Shown: positions 10,778-21,338, counted from the stretch's first letter. The stretch is 64,000 nt of DNA from Gracilaria gracilis (GCA_030374805.1 JARGSG010000025.1:310001-374000); one strand, 5' to 3'. Numbers and translations: made by a program. Notes: a model not told the origin generated them from the sequence alone.

Positions 10778-12921
10778 CCTGAAAGGGGACGTCCATGGGA
10801 TGTTCGAGTCCCACTCCTTGTATGGGCGAACTCAGCAGAAGAGCCCTCTGCCCGTGCGCATGCCGAGTGGCAGCCGGGTGTAAACCGGAGACGGTACTGG
10901 AAGAACCTGCAGAGGTAAAAACCATGAGGAACCGGTGATCGGTAGTGAAGCACAGGAAAACCTAAAGAAAGGGTGCGAAAAGGGGGAAAAAGGGCTAAAG
11001 AAACCGTACAAACGGGGGAGTACTCCAAGTAACAGACACCCGGAGCGGAGCCAAGGGTCGTGCCAACCGGCGGAATAGACCCGAGGCGGAGCGACAACGG
11101 CAACCAAAGCCGAAAATAACCCTATACAGGGGCGGAAGAAAAGCCTATACCAGGAAACGATATATCCAATAAACGATCCGATACCACGGCGAAGATAACT
11201 GAACAGGACCAAACGATGGGACAAGGACTGTAATGAGCCAGAAAATGGTGCACAGTAGCTTCCTAAAGGACCCTGAGGGGTGAGTATACCGAGACCAGTC
11301 GTGTTTACTCTCCAAATGGAGGCGTGAACCTATGTAGGCAGTATTACTCATAGTCCAATCTTCGGGATGAAGACCACGTACTTCAGGAAGAAGATACGAC
11401 TCAGGTAACTTTACAATTTTGGCTCCCGGGTGAGATCACCCGAGCTTATATGCCTAGTGCATATTAAACTAAATATTATTACTAAAATAGTGTACACTTC
11501 TTGAGATCCACACACGTGGTCAACCCACTGTCAGAGGCATCATGAGTGACTCCACTTAACTAAATCTACACAATTTCTACGTGTTCAACACCATGCAATG
11601 GTTCCATAATCCAATCCACCTAACAAGGTTCACTTCAAGTCATCCGAACTTCACCCATATGTAGGGTCCATTATCAACATCACAAGCCATCATCTCAACG
11701 GGAGTCCAGAGCCTGGAGACATAAAAGTAGGTATCTAGCACGGTGCTGTTTTGCTCTACACTGTTGCCTTCGATCTTTGTCCCACAATGGTCGTGAACTT
11801 TCTTCCATCTGGACGGCAAAAGATCTGGTTATGATTTTAATGACGACAGCAACACGAGGGACTTTTCCGTGTGAGCTCGCTATGGGGCAGGAGTGCGACA
11901 ACAAGCGTGCTACTTTGCTGTCATTGTCCGGATGTTCTGGAGTTATGTGGAAAGAAACTGCGCATAGGACTGAAGTTCATCAAAGAGTAGTCAAAAGTTA
12001 TGGATTGTGAAAGCTACTCACGGGGTTGGATGGTGATCTATGTAACAAGGCACACTGAATACACTGAAAAAGTGGAGACGCCAGTTTTGGTGCTCCGCTT
12101 GTAGTACAATGAGACCTCAATGGGTTGGTGCCACGTGGGCCTACTGGTGCGCCTTGCTGGCTGCAATGTACCCAATTGGTATTCTGTATTTTATAATTTA
12201 TAATTTATAATTTCTAATTTATAGTTTAGGATAGCTTAGCATTGCTGGCCCATGACAGTACGTCATGAGTGCAGCCGATGACGTCATGCCCACATGGGAG
12301 ACCGGCGTCGGTGCATCTTGTATATATTGTGGTGCACCTCGCCTTTCTCCTCAAGTGTTGTAAAGTGAGGCACCACTAGAGCAGTAACTATACCATCTTG
12401 GTCACTTGCTACTCTATAACGATTCAGGTTTTACCACGCGTCGACGTCTACTACCGTACACCTACAAGGTCTAGACTAGTTGCCCCACAGTTTGCCACTG
12501 CGGGTTTCAGGTGCCCTACTACCATATTGGTTGTGTGTTTTCCCCCTTAAGGTTGAACCGTCGCGCGCTTCTTCTACCAGGCGGACGCCACATTTTATTG
12601 ATATTTGCACGACAACGCCCATCGGGCGCATGCGCCGCGTTCGTTCGCATACTTCAATGATCTTTTGTGACTCACTTTCAGTCGATAGCAGGTTGAAAGG
12701 CTGTCGACAAATGTTTCTACATCTTTTCTTACTAAAAAGTTTAATATATGGTGCCGTTACAGATCTCAAAGAGTCTGCGTCACTTCGATACCACTACTTC
12801 TGGGTCTCAGTTTTTTCAGCTAGTTTAGGCTATTTGATTGTTTGAAGCTTTTGAAAAAGGCTAACATTTATGTTCAAGACTTTTGGATGGTCTTTTTCAA
12901 GCAGATGGTGTGTGGTCTTTC
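10778..12921. other. Gene-free 3' part of the Copia interval
   Basis: No convincing coding frame. The stretch 10,920-11,060 is strongly purine-rich on the plus strand. 12,185-12,230 is a simple AT tract of repeated TTTATAATTTA units. 12,250-12,470 looks promoter-like, with a TGACGTCA palindrome and a TATATATTG box about 110 bases further on, and could be a remnant LTR of another family. No partner copy lies in this window. Confidence 0.35.
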
Positions 12922-13188
12922 TGTCAGATGACCACGCGCAGAGCTTGCGCTGCTTGCGCGAAGTGTAGATTTTGTCGCGTAGCTTGCGCGGATCCTGCAA
13001 TTTGGAGCTTACAGTGGCCGAGAGCTGATAAAAAAAAGGCGCCGTCTGGCTCTCTGCGGGAGGATGGAAAGAGGCCAGACGGAAGGAACGCACTTCTTCC
13101 CTGTTCTTTTGCCGTGAGCACGACAGCGGCGCGGCGACTCTTCTGCGCACGCCTGTAGAACAGACGCGACATTCCGCCAACTACGCTA
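12922..13188 (+). repeat. Right LTR (or solo LTR) of the Copia family
   Basis: A direct copy of 4054-4320 with about 91% identity over its full length, beginning TGTCAGATGACC and ending CTACGCTA. There is no clear polypurine tract just upstream, so it may be a solo LTR and not the true partner of the left one. Confidence 0.65.
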
Positions 13189-13290
13189 GACCGATAGGGG
13201 TGTCGCCGCCAAAGCCAAATCTGAATTTGGCTTTTTACCTATTTGGCTTTGCAATTTGGCATCACCGATAGGGATGCACTTACTACGCTG
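13189..13290. repeat. Short palindromic repeat related to one near 3.7 kb
   Basis: It begins ACCGATAGGGGTG and ends CACCGATAGGGATG, with internal repeats of TTTGGCTTT and its complement GCCAAAGCC. A diverged relative in inverted orientation occurs at about 3710-3785, on the other side of the Copia element. This suggests a small MITE family. Confidence 0.4.
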
Positions 13291-13637
13291 GTTAGAGACC
13301 TCTAGTGAACTCCCTTGTTTATTTGATTAAAAGGTTCCACACGTGTCACGAATCATGACCTCCCAGAGCGAAAGGGGCAGCTCAAGCTAAGCCACGTGTG
13401 TTTTTCACGGGCTTCAACGGATCGGTGATTAGGCTTTTATTCATTTACAGAAACAGTGCGGCCAAACGTGGGAATTGATGTCAGGTGGCAACGAATTCAC
13501 GCCGTTTGGCTACGCAAACGCGAGACATTGATGGTAAACCGGTTCCTGTATATGCCGAGAACCGCAGTGTTGGTTGTTGCGTGGGTTTCTTTGCTCACTG
13601 GTGGTGACGCTTGTTTCTTGGTCTCCTCTTGCTCGTA

Positions 13638-14465
13638 ATGATAACTGAGGTTTTTCTGCTTGCAGCGGTTGTTTTGACATGTTTGATTGAGCCGTATTGG
13701 AGATGGCTTTGCGAAAATACCTCTTCCTATAACATGTTTGTGGGCGGTTGCTTTGCTTCTCAGGTACTTGGCTATTTTATAGCATGCGTACCGTACTTGC
13801 TGTTCGATATCTTTCGCCCTTCAATGCTATCAAAGTACAAGATACAAAACAAGGAGTATCCGACGTCCTCTCAAATTCTTCAATCCGTTAAGGATATGTT
13901 AATTTCGTTCGCGACCGTTGTGCTGCCAATGCTAATCTTCGGCGGTTTCTTCATTGAACAAATCGGAATTACGAGAGATGGACCGCTACCAAAGTGGCAT
14001 ATCATGCTTATTCAAATCGCGTTTTTCTTTCTTGTTGAAGATTTTCTCAACTATTGGTTGCATCGCTGGTTGCATCTTCCTTGGTTATATCGACACATTC
14101 ACAGCATTCATCACAAATACGACTCACCGTTTGGTTTGGTCGCTGCATATGCTCATCCTATTGAAGTCATGGTGCTTGCTATTCCCACCTTTGTCGGGCC
14201 CGTAGCAATCGCGCCGCATCTTTACACCCTCATGATTTGGCAAGCTTTTCGAAACTTTGAAGCCATCGATATCCATTCTGGATATGAACTTCCGTACAGT
14301 TTCAAGTCTCTCTTCCCAGCATATGCTGGTGCAAACCATCATGATTATCATCATTACATGCATTCGGGTAACTTTGCTTCGGTCTTCACGTGGTGCGATC
14401 GCTTGTATGGCACTGACTTGGGATACCGAACATATCAGCAACGACAGAAAGAGAGAATCGAGTGA
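13638..14465 (+). CDS. C4-methylsterol monooxygenase (ERG25/SMO family)
   Basis: Membrane di-iron oxygenase that removes sterol C4 methyl groups in the endoplasmic reticulum during sterol synthesis. The fatty-acid-hydroxylase histidine boxes are all present: HRWLH, HSIHHKYDSPFG (HxxHH), and NHHDYHHYMH near the C-terminus, followed by FTWCDRLYGTD, the usual end motif. Several hydrophobic segments precede them. The ATG at 13638 gives 275 residues, close to the family size. The frame continues upstream without an ATG, and a good splice acceptor (TTCTGCTTGCAG) lies just inside the reading frame, so the first residues may come from an upstream exon. Family certain; start uncertain. Confidence 0.88.
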   Translation: MITEVFLLAAVVLTCLIEPYWRWLCENTSSYNMFVGGCFASQVLGYFIACVPYLLFDIFRPSMLSKYKIQNKEYPTSSQILQSVKDMLISFATVVLPMLIFGGFFIEQIGITRDGPLPKWHIMLIQIAFFFLVEDFLNYWLHRWLHLPWLYRHIHSIHHKYDSPFGLVAAYAHPIEVMVLAIPTFVGPVAIAPHLYTLMIWQAFRNFEAIDIHSGYELPYSFKSLFPAYAGANHHDYHHYMHSGNFASVFTWCDRLYGTDLGYRTYQQRQKERIE

Positions 14466-15167
14466 ATTGGTTTCACATTCCTTACCGTTTTCCACCGTTC
14501 TTCAGTTATCGCAACCATCGTACCCTCTTTTCCTTCTCATCAGCTGAAGCTCACATTTCGCAAGTTCCAACCCGAGTGTAGGTTGCTATCGTAACCGTAA
14601 CCTTGCTCTGTTTAGTTTTGACGAATGGCCCAGCATTAGTTTGTGCTACACTCATGGTTGACAATACAGCTGAGAATGCGCTTGCAAACAGCACTGAAAA
14701 TGCGTATCTGAGAGATGGCTATCGAATCTATCCTGAACCGCATGGAATTCTCCACGCCTATTCATGTTTCTAAACTCTTCTCAATCAAACTATCTAACTC
14801 ACATCACGGCACAGTTGTTTTTTCTCTCGATTCATCCAACACGGCGAGTTTTGTTTTTGAGGTTCAGAGAGTCTCTGTCAAATAATTAAGGTATCTGTAC
14901 GTAGCCACAGGCAGCAGGACAGACAACACTTACCGCCAGCTCTCCCCTCCCCCTCAATTATGACCTGGAAATGTTCTGTGGTTGTTCAATCTGCCGCTAT
15001 CGCTGGAACAGACATTGAATCTTGTACTCTCATCCGTCGTTGCATTTTTCATGTTAATGTTTAAGAAGATACATTGAGTCCATGCACTAACATATTAAAA
15101 CGGTGTCATGTTTTAGGTTTTCATCTACATTTCTTCAACACTGTTCTGACATTTCTTTGAAAGAAGC
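14466..15167. other. Intergenic, no gene seen
   Basis: About 700 bases between the sterol oxidase stop and the kinase start, on the same strand. It should contain the terminator/poly(A) site of the first gene and the promoter of the second. No open frame with recognisable content and no strong repeat was found. Confidence 0.6.
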
Positions 15168-16565
15168 ATGTGCTCGCACATCAGAGAACTCACCTCAGAC
15201 ACAATGACTAGAGATATGGCTGGGAACATAGAGGGTTTATCTCTTCACGACCCTATGATTTCGTTCCCCGACCAAGATCCTGAATACGCTCGTTCAGACA
15301 GTGAGGATGACGAAGACTACAGAGAGGGTGGCTACCATCCAGTTGATGTGGGTGAGACTTTCAAAGATGGGAGATACAGGATTCTGAAGAAATTAGGATG
15401 GGGTCATTTCTCTACGGTGTGGCTAGGATTCGACTCTTTGAGAAAACGTCACTGCGCCATCAAGGTTCAAAAGTCGGACTCGCACTATGCTGCAGCTGCA
15501 AAGGATGAAGTAAAGCTACTGAGAGCTTTAAGGAAAGATAAGAAAATGATGCGAGAATTGGTTGTTGAGCTTCTTGATTGTTTTGAACATGTGGGTCCGC
15601 ATGGGCGTCATATATGCCTGGCCTTTGAATTTCTCGGCAAGTCTTTACTTTCTCTTGTAAAGAGGTTCAACTACAGGGGCATTCCTCTTCATATGATCAA
15701 GAGTATTTCGAGACAGTTACTTCAAGGGCTTCATTATATTCACGAATCATGTGGAATTATACATACTGATCTGAAACCAGAAAACGTTCTATTTGTGCAC
15801 CACAAAGTAGAGCAGAGGATGTTAGAGAAAGAAGCCGGTCAGCTAGCCGCAGAAATGGAGTCTTTGGAATCTGAAAAGGATAGACTCGCAGCTGCCAAAA
15901 AGTTCTGTTACGAACCAAATCATGACCGCACTTTTGCCACGGCAAACGTCAAGATTGTTGACTTCGGAAATGCGTGTTGGTCTGGGAAGCATTTTACTGA
16001 AGATATTCAAACCAGGCAGTACAGAGCACCGGAGGTCATTCTTGGCTGTGGGTACGACTCAAAAGCAGATATTTGGTCACTTGCTTGCCTCATTTTTGAA
16101 TTGGCCACTGGCGACTTTCTCTTTGAGCCACGTGACAGCGAGCAATATGATAGAGACGAGGACCACTTAGCACTCATGATGGAATTGTTAGGGTCTCTAC
16201 CGACTCACATGTTGCAAAAGGGGAGCTATGCTTCAGATTTCTTTGACTCAGGAGGACATTTGCTACATATTGATGAACTGAATTTCTGGAGTCTTCGGGA
16301 TGTGCTTCGCGAAAAGTATAAGTTTCCTGCCAAAGATGCGGAAGATATGGCGGACTTTCTGCTCCCCATGCTCTTCTTCGACCCTACAAACAGAGCTTCT
16401 GCAATAACCCAACTAGCACATCCATTTATACAAACTGAACACGAGGATGACTTAGCAGGGAACAGTTTGAGGCTATCAAATGAAGGTACCACATCCAAGG
16501 ATGCCTTGTCCGTTTATGGTCCCGGAGAAGCGCTACCGCATATCACATTGAGGGCGGTAGAGTGA
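15168..16565 (+). CDS. SRPK: SR-protein-specific kinase (SRPK family)
   Basis: Ser/Thr kinase that phosphorylates Arg-Ser repeats of splicing factors. A short acidic N-terminus leads to YHPVDVGETFKDGRYRILKK, the SRPK signature before the glycine loop (LGWGHFSTVWL), then the catalytic Lys (CAIKVQKS), the catalytic loop IIHTDLKPENVL, the metal site VDFGNACW, and TRQYRAPEVILG. The spacer between the lobes is short (about 45 residues, charged and probably helical) compared with about 250 in human SRPKs. The kinase fold is complete at 465 residues. Alternative in-frame ATGs exist at 15204 and 15216. The substrate assumption is from the family. Confidence 0.95.
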   Translation: MCSHIRELTSDTMTRDMAGNIEGLSLHDPMISFPDQDPEYARSDSEDDEDYREGGYHPVDVGETFKDGRYRILKKLGWGHFSTVWLGFDSLRKRHCAIKVQKSDSHYAAAAKDEVKLLRALRKDKKMMRELVVELLDCFEHVGPHGRHICLAFEFLGKSLLSLVKRFNYRGIPLHMIKSISRQLLQGLHYIHESCGIIHTDLKPENVLFVHHKVEQRMLEKEAGQLAAEMESLESEKDRLAAAKKFCYEPNHDRTFATANVKIVDFGNACWSGKHFTEDIQTRQYRAPEVILGCGYDSKADIWSLACLIFELATGDFLFEPRDSEQYDRDEDHLALMMELLGSLPTHMLQKGSYASDFFDSGGHLLHIDELNFWSLRDVLREKYKFPAKDAEDMADFLLPMLFFDPTNRASAITQLAHPFIQTEHEDDLAGNSLRLSNEGTTSKDALSVYGPGEALPHITLRAVE

Positions 16566-16756
16566 GGCATCCAACAGCAAACGTGAAAGGACGACTGTCT
16601 CAGCAGAATGCTAAGTTACACATGCGTTATAGACTTGTATCCTAACGATATCATTGTACCACCACAGAATCGTTGCGATTCTACTATTTTCCTACTGGAC
16701 ACACTTTTGAGACCCTCCATCAAGGATATATGTATATTTGACGTCTCTCTAAAGAG

Positions 16757-17302
16757 TTAGTTGTTTTCCCTCGCTTCATGCTCCCTCGCTTCTTGTTCCC
16801 TCGCTTCTTGTTCCAGAAGCGTTTGATGAAGTTTCTGATCGCGTTTCGAATCCGTGACGGAAGCCATGAAAGCCCGTGCAGCAGCATCAGGGATGGATGA
16901 GTTCACGAGTGTACTATCCATGTCTTGATCTTCTAATATCTCAACCATCTCTTCTCTCTGTTCCGCGAGAATGCGATCAGCTTCCTCATATGCCTTCTCT
17001 TCACTCAATCCTTGTTCCTCCATAAACTGAACTTGTAACGAGACGAAGCGGTCTGCAATGTGACGATCGGCAATGGACTTTGCTTTAAGATTGACTGGCA
17101 TTCGACGAGTTTGAGGATTTCTTTGTAGATATATGCTTCGAAGGCGATCTTCGGGATAAATAAGTTCCGGCACTTTGGTGGTGGTGACTGGGACGAACGG
17201 AGGACGTGTTGCTTGCACAATATCCATCCAGATGGGTTTCGCTACAACGCCTGCATCTACGAGCTTTTTCATCGATTTCACGAATGGCTTTCCGCGGCCC
17301 AT
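16757..17302 (-). CDS. MRPS23: Mitochondrial ribosomal protein mS23
   Basis: Small-subunit mitoribosome protein. From the ATG at 17302 the protein begins MGRGKPFVKSMKKLVDAG, followed by KPIWMDIVQATRP and the LIYPEDRLRSIYLQRNPQ segment, which matches the conserved mS23/Rsm25 pattern (pre-mRNA-length basic helix, aromatic 'W.d...a.PP', 'pED.l...F...HP'). The C-terminal third is Glu/Ala-rich and predicted coiled coil, ending in imperfect repeats of EQEARE. The frame stays open upstream with no ATG. Length (181 residues) is normal. It lies 0.5 kb 3' of the ISD11 gene on the same strand. Confidence 0.72.
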   Translation of the reverse strand: MGRGKPFVKSMKKLVDAGVVAKPIWMDIVQATRPPFVPVTTTKVPELIYPEDRLRSIYLQRNPQTRRMPVNLKAKSIADRHIADRFVSLQVQFMEEQGLSEEKAYEEADRILAEQREEMVEILEDQDMDSTLVNSSIPDAAARAFMASVTDSKRDQKLHQTLLEQEAREQEAREHEARENN

Positions 17303-17830
17303 GTTGTTGCCTTGAGCTGCTATGGGCAAGTTCGTGATGGGATATGAAGAGATCCGATTACGAGACGCCACGAATAGGTAGGAGACTCAGCGAAGAGCCT
17401 AACAAGAAGTGTCTAACAAATGAGAAACGTGACAATCACAATCTGTTCCAGATCAAATGTGCCTAATTTATTAAATTGTTTAAAGGCTAACTGGCAAGTA
17501 CGAAGGAACATATCATACGTTCGTTCGCGCAGACGCACTTCACGTTATTCGTTCCCTGTCGTTCCGTCTCTTGCTCTAGACGTGAACCCATTCCCCAGTC
17601 CCGTTAATATGGAAATGCCCGAGCATATTTGTTCAAAATCGTGTAGTGCACCTCCCTGAGAACGGCAACTATTAGATCGGCAATAGAAGTGAAGCAAGGT
17701 AGTACGTTGACTTGAGGTTAATTACATACGATACCCTCGTCGTCAACTCAACAGCTTGCAATTGCGACAGACCATCCAGAAGAAGCGTTTGGTTAGCGAT
17801 AGTAGCGGTCCAGAAGTGAAGTGACCAACA

Positions 17831-18091
17831 TCACCGGGTCTGTTCAATTACTACCGGATTCGTCTTGAACATCTGACTGATAGCAGTTTGTCTCTTGACC
17901 ACAGCAAGGTTATTAACTCCCTCGTAGTACAAATCTCGAATAGTTTGTGGATTGGTTTCATTCATATTTGCTCGGAACGCATCTCTTGTACGGCGAATGG
18001 TGTACTCTCGAAAGTTGTAGTCTGAGAACCGGTTGCCATATCGCAAAAGAGTCTTGTACAGCTTGAGAATATCGCGTGTGGTAACGCTCAT
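17831..18091 (-). CDS. LYRM4: ISD11/LYRM4, Fe-S cluster biogenesis factor
   Basis: Small LYR-motif protein that binds and stabilises the cysteine desulfurase NFS1 in mitochondria. The sequence ILKLYKTLLRYGNRFSDYNF carries the family helix with LYK in place of LYR. It continues REYTIRRTRDAFRANMNE, typical of ISD11, and ends AVVKRQTAISQMF, matching the conserved 'vikRQ..i..lY'. The ATG at 18091 gives 86 residues, the usual length. A longer frame starting at 18139 exists but adds residues absent from the family. It is divergent from the phytochelatin synthase gene. Confidence 0.9.
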   Translation of the reverse strand: MSVTTRDILKLYKTLLRYGNRFSDYNFREYTIRRTRDAFRANMNETNPQTIRDLYYEGVNNLAVVKRQTAISQMFKTNPVVIEQTR

Positions 18092-18555
18092 GGCTGGGCG
18101 TGTTCTGGTCAGTGTTGAGCACGACTGCGGAGCACCCAAGTATCTCTAGCGGTGAACCGGAAGGGACAAGCTCTGCTTGGCGTCTTCGTTGATCATCCAG
18201 CAGTTGAGTTTCTCGATGGTACTGAAGCTACACACGTGGACACATGGAACACGGTGTATATTTGTGTAGCTGAATAGGGCCCAGCCCCGAACAGCGAAGC
18301 TCTTGCTCGTACTGTACGATTCCCGCCAGAATACCGCAACTTTTTGATGAGCGTTTTGTTTGACAGCCTGATATTGCGTTTGGTGCCGAATGCGATAGGG
18401 CCAACGTCCAACCCGACTTCCCAACAACTTCGTTGCCCACCAAGGCCCAGAAACTTCTGCTCGTTTCTATCCGTTCGTCCTTGTCGGCCAGTTGTCTGTG
18501 GCTATCTGTATTCCACCTCGAAACCAACATCCTTAAAGAGGAAGCACAGCTTTCT

Positions 18556-19551
18556 ATGGGTAGCAGATTTGCTTCTTTCTTTTTAGCTCCATCCGGGTTT
18601 TCTTGGAAATTTGTGTCCCGTTCTTTAAACAGAGGCTTCCACTATCAAAGTTCTCATCGATTCTACATGGAGCAACCGCCACCAAAGTCCTTCTATAGAA
18701 GACAACTTCCTGAACAACTCACGGACCTTAATACGGTAGAAGGCAAAAAACGATTCTCCGCTGCCTTGAGGAGCAGCCACGCAGAAGCATTTTTCCCGTT
18801 GGTTAGCCAGCTTCAAACTCAAGCACATCCAGCATTCTGTGGACTCACGTCTTTATCCACAGTTCTAAATGCTCTTCAGATTGATCCCAAACGAGTGTGG
18901 GCTCATCCTTGGCGATGGTTTGCAGAATCCTTGTTGGATTGTTGTCTTGATATGGAACACGTCAAAGTGCAAGGAATGACCATAGATCAACTAGCTCGTA
19001 CTGCTCAATGCCAGGGCAGCGATGTTCAAGTCTGGCGTTACCTCGATATCGACCAGGCTAGAGATCTTGTGAAGCGCAGTGTGAAAGGAAATTCTGACGG
19101 ATCATTTGAATTCCTAATCGCCTCATACGATAGGAAAGCACTAGGGCAGACAGGTACCGGTCACTTCAGCCCCATTGCCGCGTACGACGAAAACACTGAT
19201 AGTGTCCTAATATTGGACGTTGCAAGGTTCAAAGTAAGTTACTACAATTCTGAACTGTCTAATCCATCTTTCGCTGTACACACCGACATCGACGGTAGAC
19301 ATGTTATGAGCTAACATATGTTTCTGTCTTGATATCTATGCGGCCGAATTCTGCAGTACGGACCACATTGGGTACAACTACAGAATCTTGTGGAAGCTAC
19401 AAAGTCTGTGGATGTTTCTACTGGGCAACAAAGGGGTTTCATGGTACTAGGAAGAATGAAAGAAGAGGGCAAGCGAAGAATTGAAGACTGCAACCAACAC
19501 AAATGCGCTGACAAGTGCAGACAGAAATTCACTTCCACTGTACAACACTAA
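18556..19551 (+). CDS. PCS: Phytochelatin synthase, two exons
   Basis: Gamma-glutamylcysteine dipeptidyl transpeptidase that makes heavy-metal-binding phytochelatins from glutathione. Catalytic Cys lies in QTQAHPAFCGLTSL, His in TGTGHFSPIAAY, and Asp in LILDVARFK. Exon 1 ends at 19233 exactly after ARFK. An intron with GTAAGT ... CTGCAG ends (19234-19356) follows, and exon 2 restores the family motif (YGPHWV) and STGQQRGFMVL, ending at 19551. The protein ends soon after the catalytic domain with CNQHKCADKC, so the long Cys-rich C-terminal domain of land plants is missing. Start at 18556 gives an Arg/Ser/Phe-rich leader that may target an organelle; ATG 18667 (MEQPPPKSFYRR) is the family-like start. 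Confidence 0.93.
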
Positions 19552-19991
19552 TCGTACCTACCCTTCTGAAGAGCCAATTGTGGTCCGTCCAAGCGTCCTA
19601 AGTGTCTCTTTCTCTCTAGTTCAAGTCTACGACATCTCCAGATATCTCCGTAATGTCCTCCAACAGACTATCGTTTACGTTGACAGTCGTGTCTGTCAGA
19701 AAGTCCTGGAAAGCTTCGCCCTCCAGCAAACGCCAAAACTGCGATAAGGAAAGATAATTAGTTTGAAAGACTGAGCGAGAAGTTCTGTGACAAGGTCCTC
19801 TGCTGTGTTCTAACTACCTTCGTAGATGTTCACGAAGAAACAAACGTTCTATGCGAATCATGCAAAACGGGTACCTGAAGGCGGTTTTGCCCTTAGAACA
19901 GGGTGGACCAAATATAGCCATTCAGTCTAACTCCGACATAACGACCACTGCTGTAGAATCTGCTTGCGAACCGGTTTTCGTGAGCAGCCAC
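19552..19991. other. Convergent 3' intergenic space
   Basis: 440 bases between the 3' ends of the phytochelatin synthase and lumen-protein genes. No coding frame with recognisable content was found; it is expected to hold both poly(A) regions. Confidence 0.6.
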
Positions 19992-20834
19992 TCATCTCTG
20001 ACCTGCTGCAACTTCTTGCACCGTTTTATTCTTGCGATATAGCGCAGAATTATTATTTCCAAACCCTGATCCCACGCGAGTGTCTGTTGGTATCTCCCCA
20101 ATTCCAAAATCAGGAGCTTCAAGATGACCGAGCTGACGATATTTTGTGATTGCAGATCTCATATCGGTTAACGTTCCCAAAGCAACGGACGTATCCTTGC
20201 GCTTGGCTGCTTTTGCAAGTTGTTTCACTGCCCGTTCGTATAGGTCTGTTTGCGAGTTCATACCTTCGATGAATTTCGCGTTGATACTCAAACCACCGCC
20301 AGCTAGCGAGCTGGCGTAAAGCTTCATTGGAAGGATAGCGTTGGTCAACTCACCAGCAGAGAAATCTGATACCGCTGGCCACTGGCTTTCAGTGGCGGCT
20401 TTCTCCGCCATGGGGAGCATATCCCATGCTAGCTTCACTCTAGGAAGATATCGTTTTCTCGCTGTGGGGAAATAGTATTGACCCCTCAAGTTGCTTTCAA
20501 TCTCGGCTTCGTTCTGGCGATCGTCCTGAAGGCCCGCTTTCTTTCTTTCCGCTGCAGCCTGAAGCTCGCGTTGCTTGGCTAAACGCTGCTTCTTCTCTTC
20601 AGCAACTCTTGCTTTTTCTTCTTCGATTTCTTCTGGAGTTTTCTCTTCTCGTAGTCCTTGTAGCAGCTTTTCCTTGCTTGGTTTTCCGGGCTTGAGAGCA
20701 AAGGCTGGTTGTATGGGCCGTGGAGCACAAATTGCAGCAAAACTTAAGCCTGCCAGTCGAAGTGCACTTCGTCGTGACATTGGAGCCGCGCTCATTGTTA
20801 AGAAAGCAGTTTGAGGTCGAGTTACGGAGTTCAT
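19992..20834 (-). CDS. Thylakoid-lumen PsbQ-like protein (tentative)
   Basis: 280 residues. The N-terminus is bipartite: a short Ser/Thr/Arg leader with an early Phe, then MSRRSALRLAGLSFAAICAP followed by AFA, a twin-arginine thylakoid signal with a lumen-peptidase site. A charged coiled segment (residues about 50-110) leads to a four-helix-type domain starting YYFPTARKRYLPRVKLAWDM and ending near TKYRQLGHLEA. Pattern and size resemble PsbQ-superfamily lumen proteins, including the MPH2/TL16.5 kind linked to photosystem II repair. The exact subfamily is not certain. It should act on the lumen side of photosystem II. The next gene (RanGAP) starts divergently 504 bases away. Confidence 0.6.
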   Translation of the reverse strand: MNSVTRPQTAFLTMSAAPMSRRSALRLAGLSFAAICAPRPIQPAFALKPGKPSKEKLLQGLREEKTPEEIEEEKARVAEEKKQRLAKQRELQAAAERKKAGLQDDRQNEAEIESNLRGQYYFPTARKRYLPRVKLAWDMLPMAEKAATESQWPAVSDFSAGELTNAILPMKLYASSLAGGGLSINAKFIEGMNSQTDLYERAVKQLAKAAKRKDTSVALGTLTDMRSAITKYRQLGHLEAPDFGIGEIPTDTRVGSGFGNNNSALYRKNKTVQEVAAGQR

Positions 20835-21338
20835 TTTGGGAAAGAGGTTTGGAAGATGATGGAAGGAAAGCTGTAAGGGAACTGTGCTGACTCTGGCCGC
20901 CAGAGCATTCCTGCGTAGTTATCGCTCTCGCTCCAAAGTGGCACAGGGCTGATGGTCTTCCGCAGGCGATGAGCGTCTACGCCTTCTTAGCGCGACCAGT
21001 TGAGGTTTCGGGGACTTCGGTATGTGGGGATTGATGGAGGCTATGTGAGCACAAATAGCACGAATAGGATCAATTGCTGCGATGCGAATTTCAGCGGCTG
21101 AGATTGCACCGTGACTTGGAGCGACAACGTGACAGCGTTGCTGTCATGCAGAATTCAACGTGGCACCTTCCGCGCCAAGTGCCGAGCATGTCCGACGGAC
21201 AATGCAAAATGTAAGTCAGATTCCACGCGACACCCCCATTTCAAATTCGTATGTTAGATGGTGTATGTCGCCGTCGTCGGCTGATCGACCTCCACTGTTT
21301 TCCCACGCTCAGAAACGCCCAAAATACGCCTCTAGCTA
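20835..21338. promoter_or_regulatory. Divergent promoter region, lumen protein / RanGAP
   Basis: 504 bases between two divergent start codons, so both promoters must lie here. No consensus TATA box is obvious at the expected place for either gene, and no coding frame is present. Confidence 0.45.

Larger units (their letters stand above)
4054..13188 (+). mobile_element. Ty1/Copia LTR retrotransposon fossil with extra 3' DNA
   Basis: Two direct 267-base repeats (4054-4320 and 12922-13188) bracket a Copia-type internal region: gag-like region with zinc knuckle, then integrase, reverse transcriptase and RNase H in the order diagnostic of Copia. The element is broken, with several interruptions in pol. 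The repeats differ at about 23 of 267 positions (about 91% identity), pointing to an old insertion. Between the end of RNase H (about 9182) and the right repeat lie 3.7 kb that ordinary Copia elements lack. This could be an extended 3' region, a nested insertion, or a separate solo LTR on the right. No matching target duplication is visible, so the pairing of the two LTRs remains uncertain. Confidence 0.7.

Noticed and set aside
10755-11330. Group II intron or ribozyme-like RNA in the purine-rich stretch
   Set aside because: No domain V-like hairpin or conserved catalytic core could be identified by eye.
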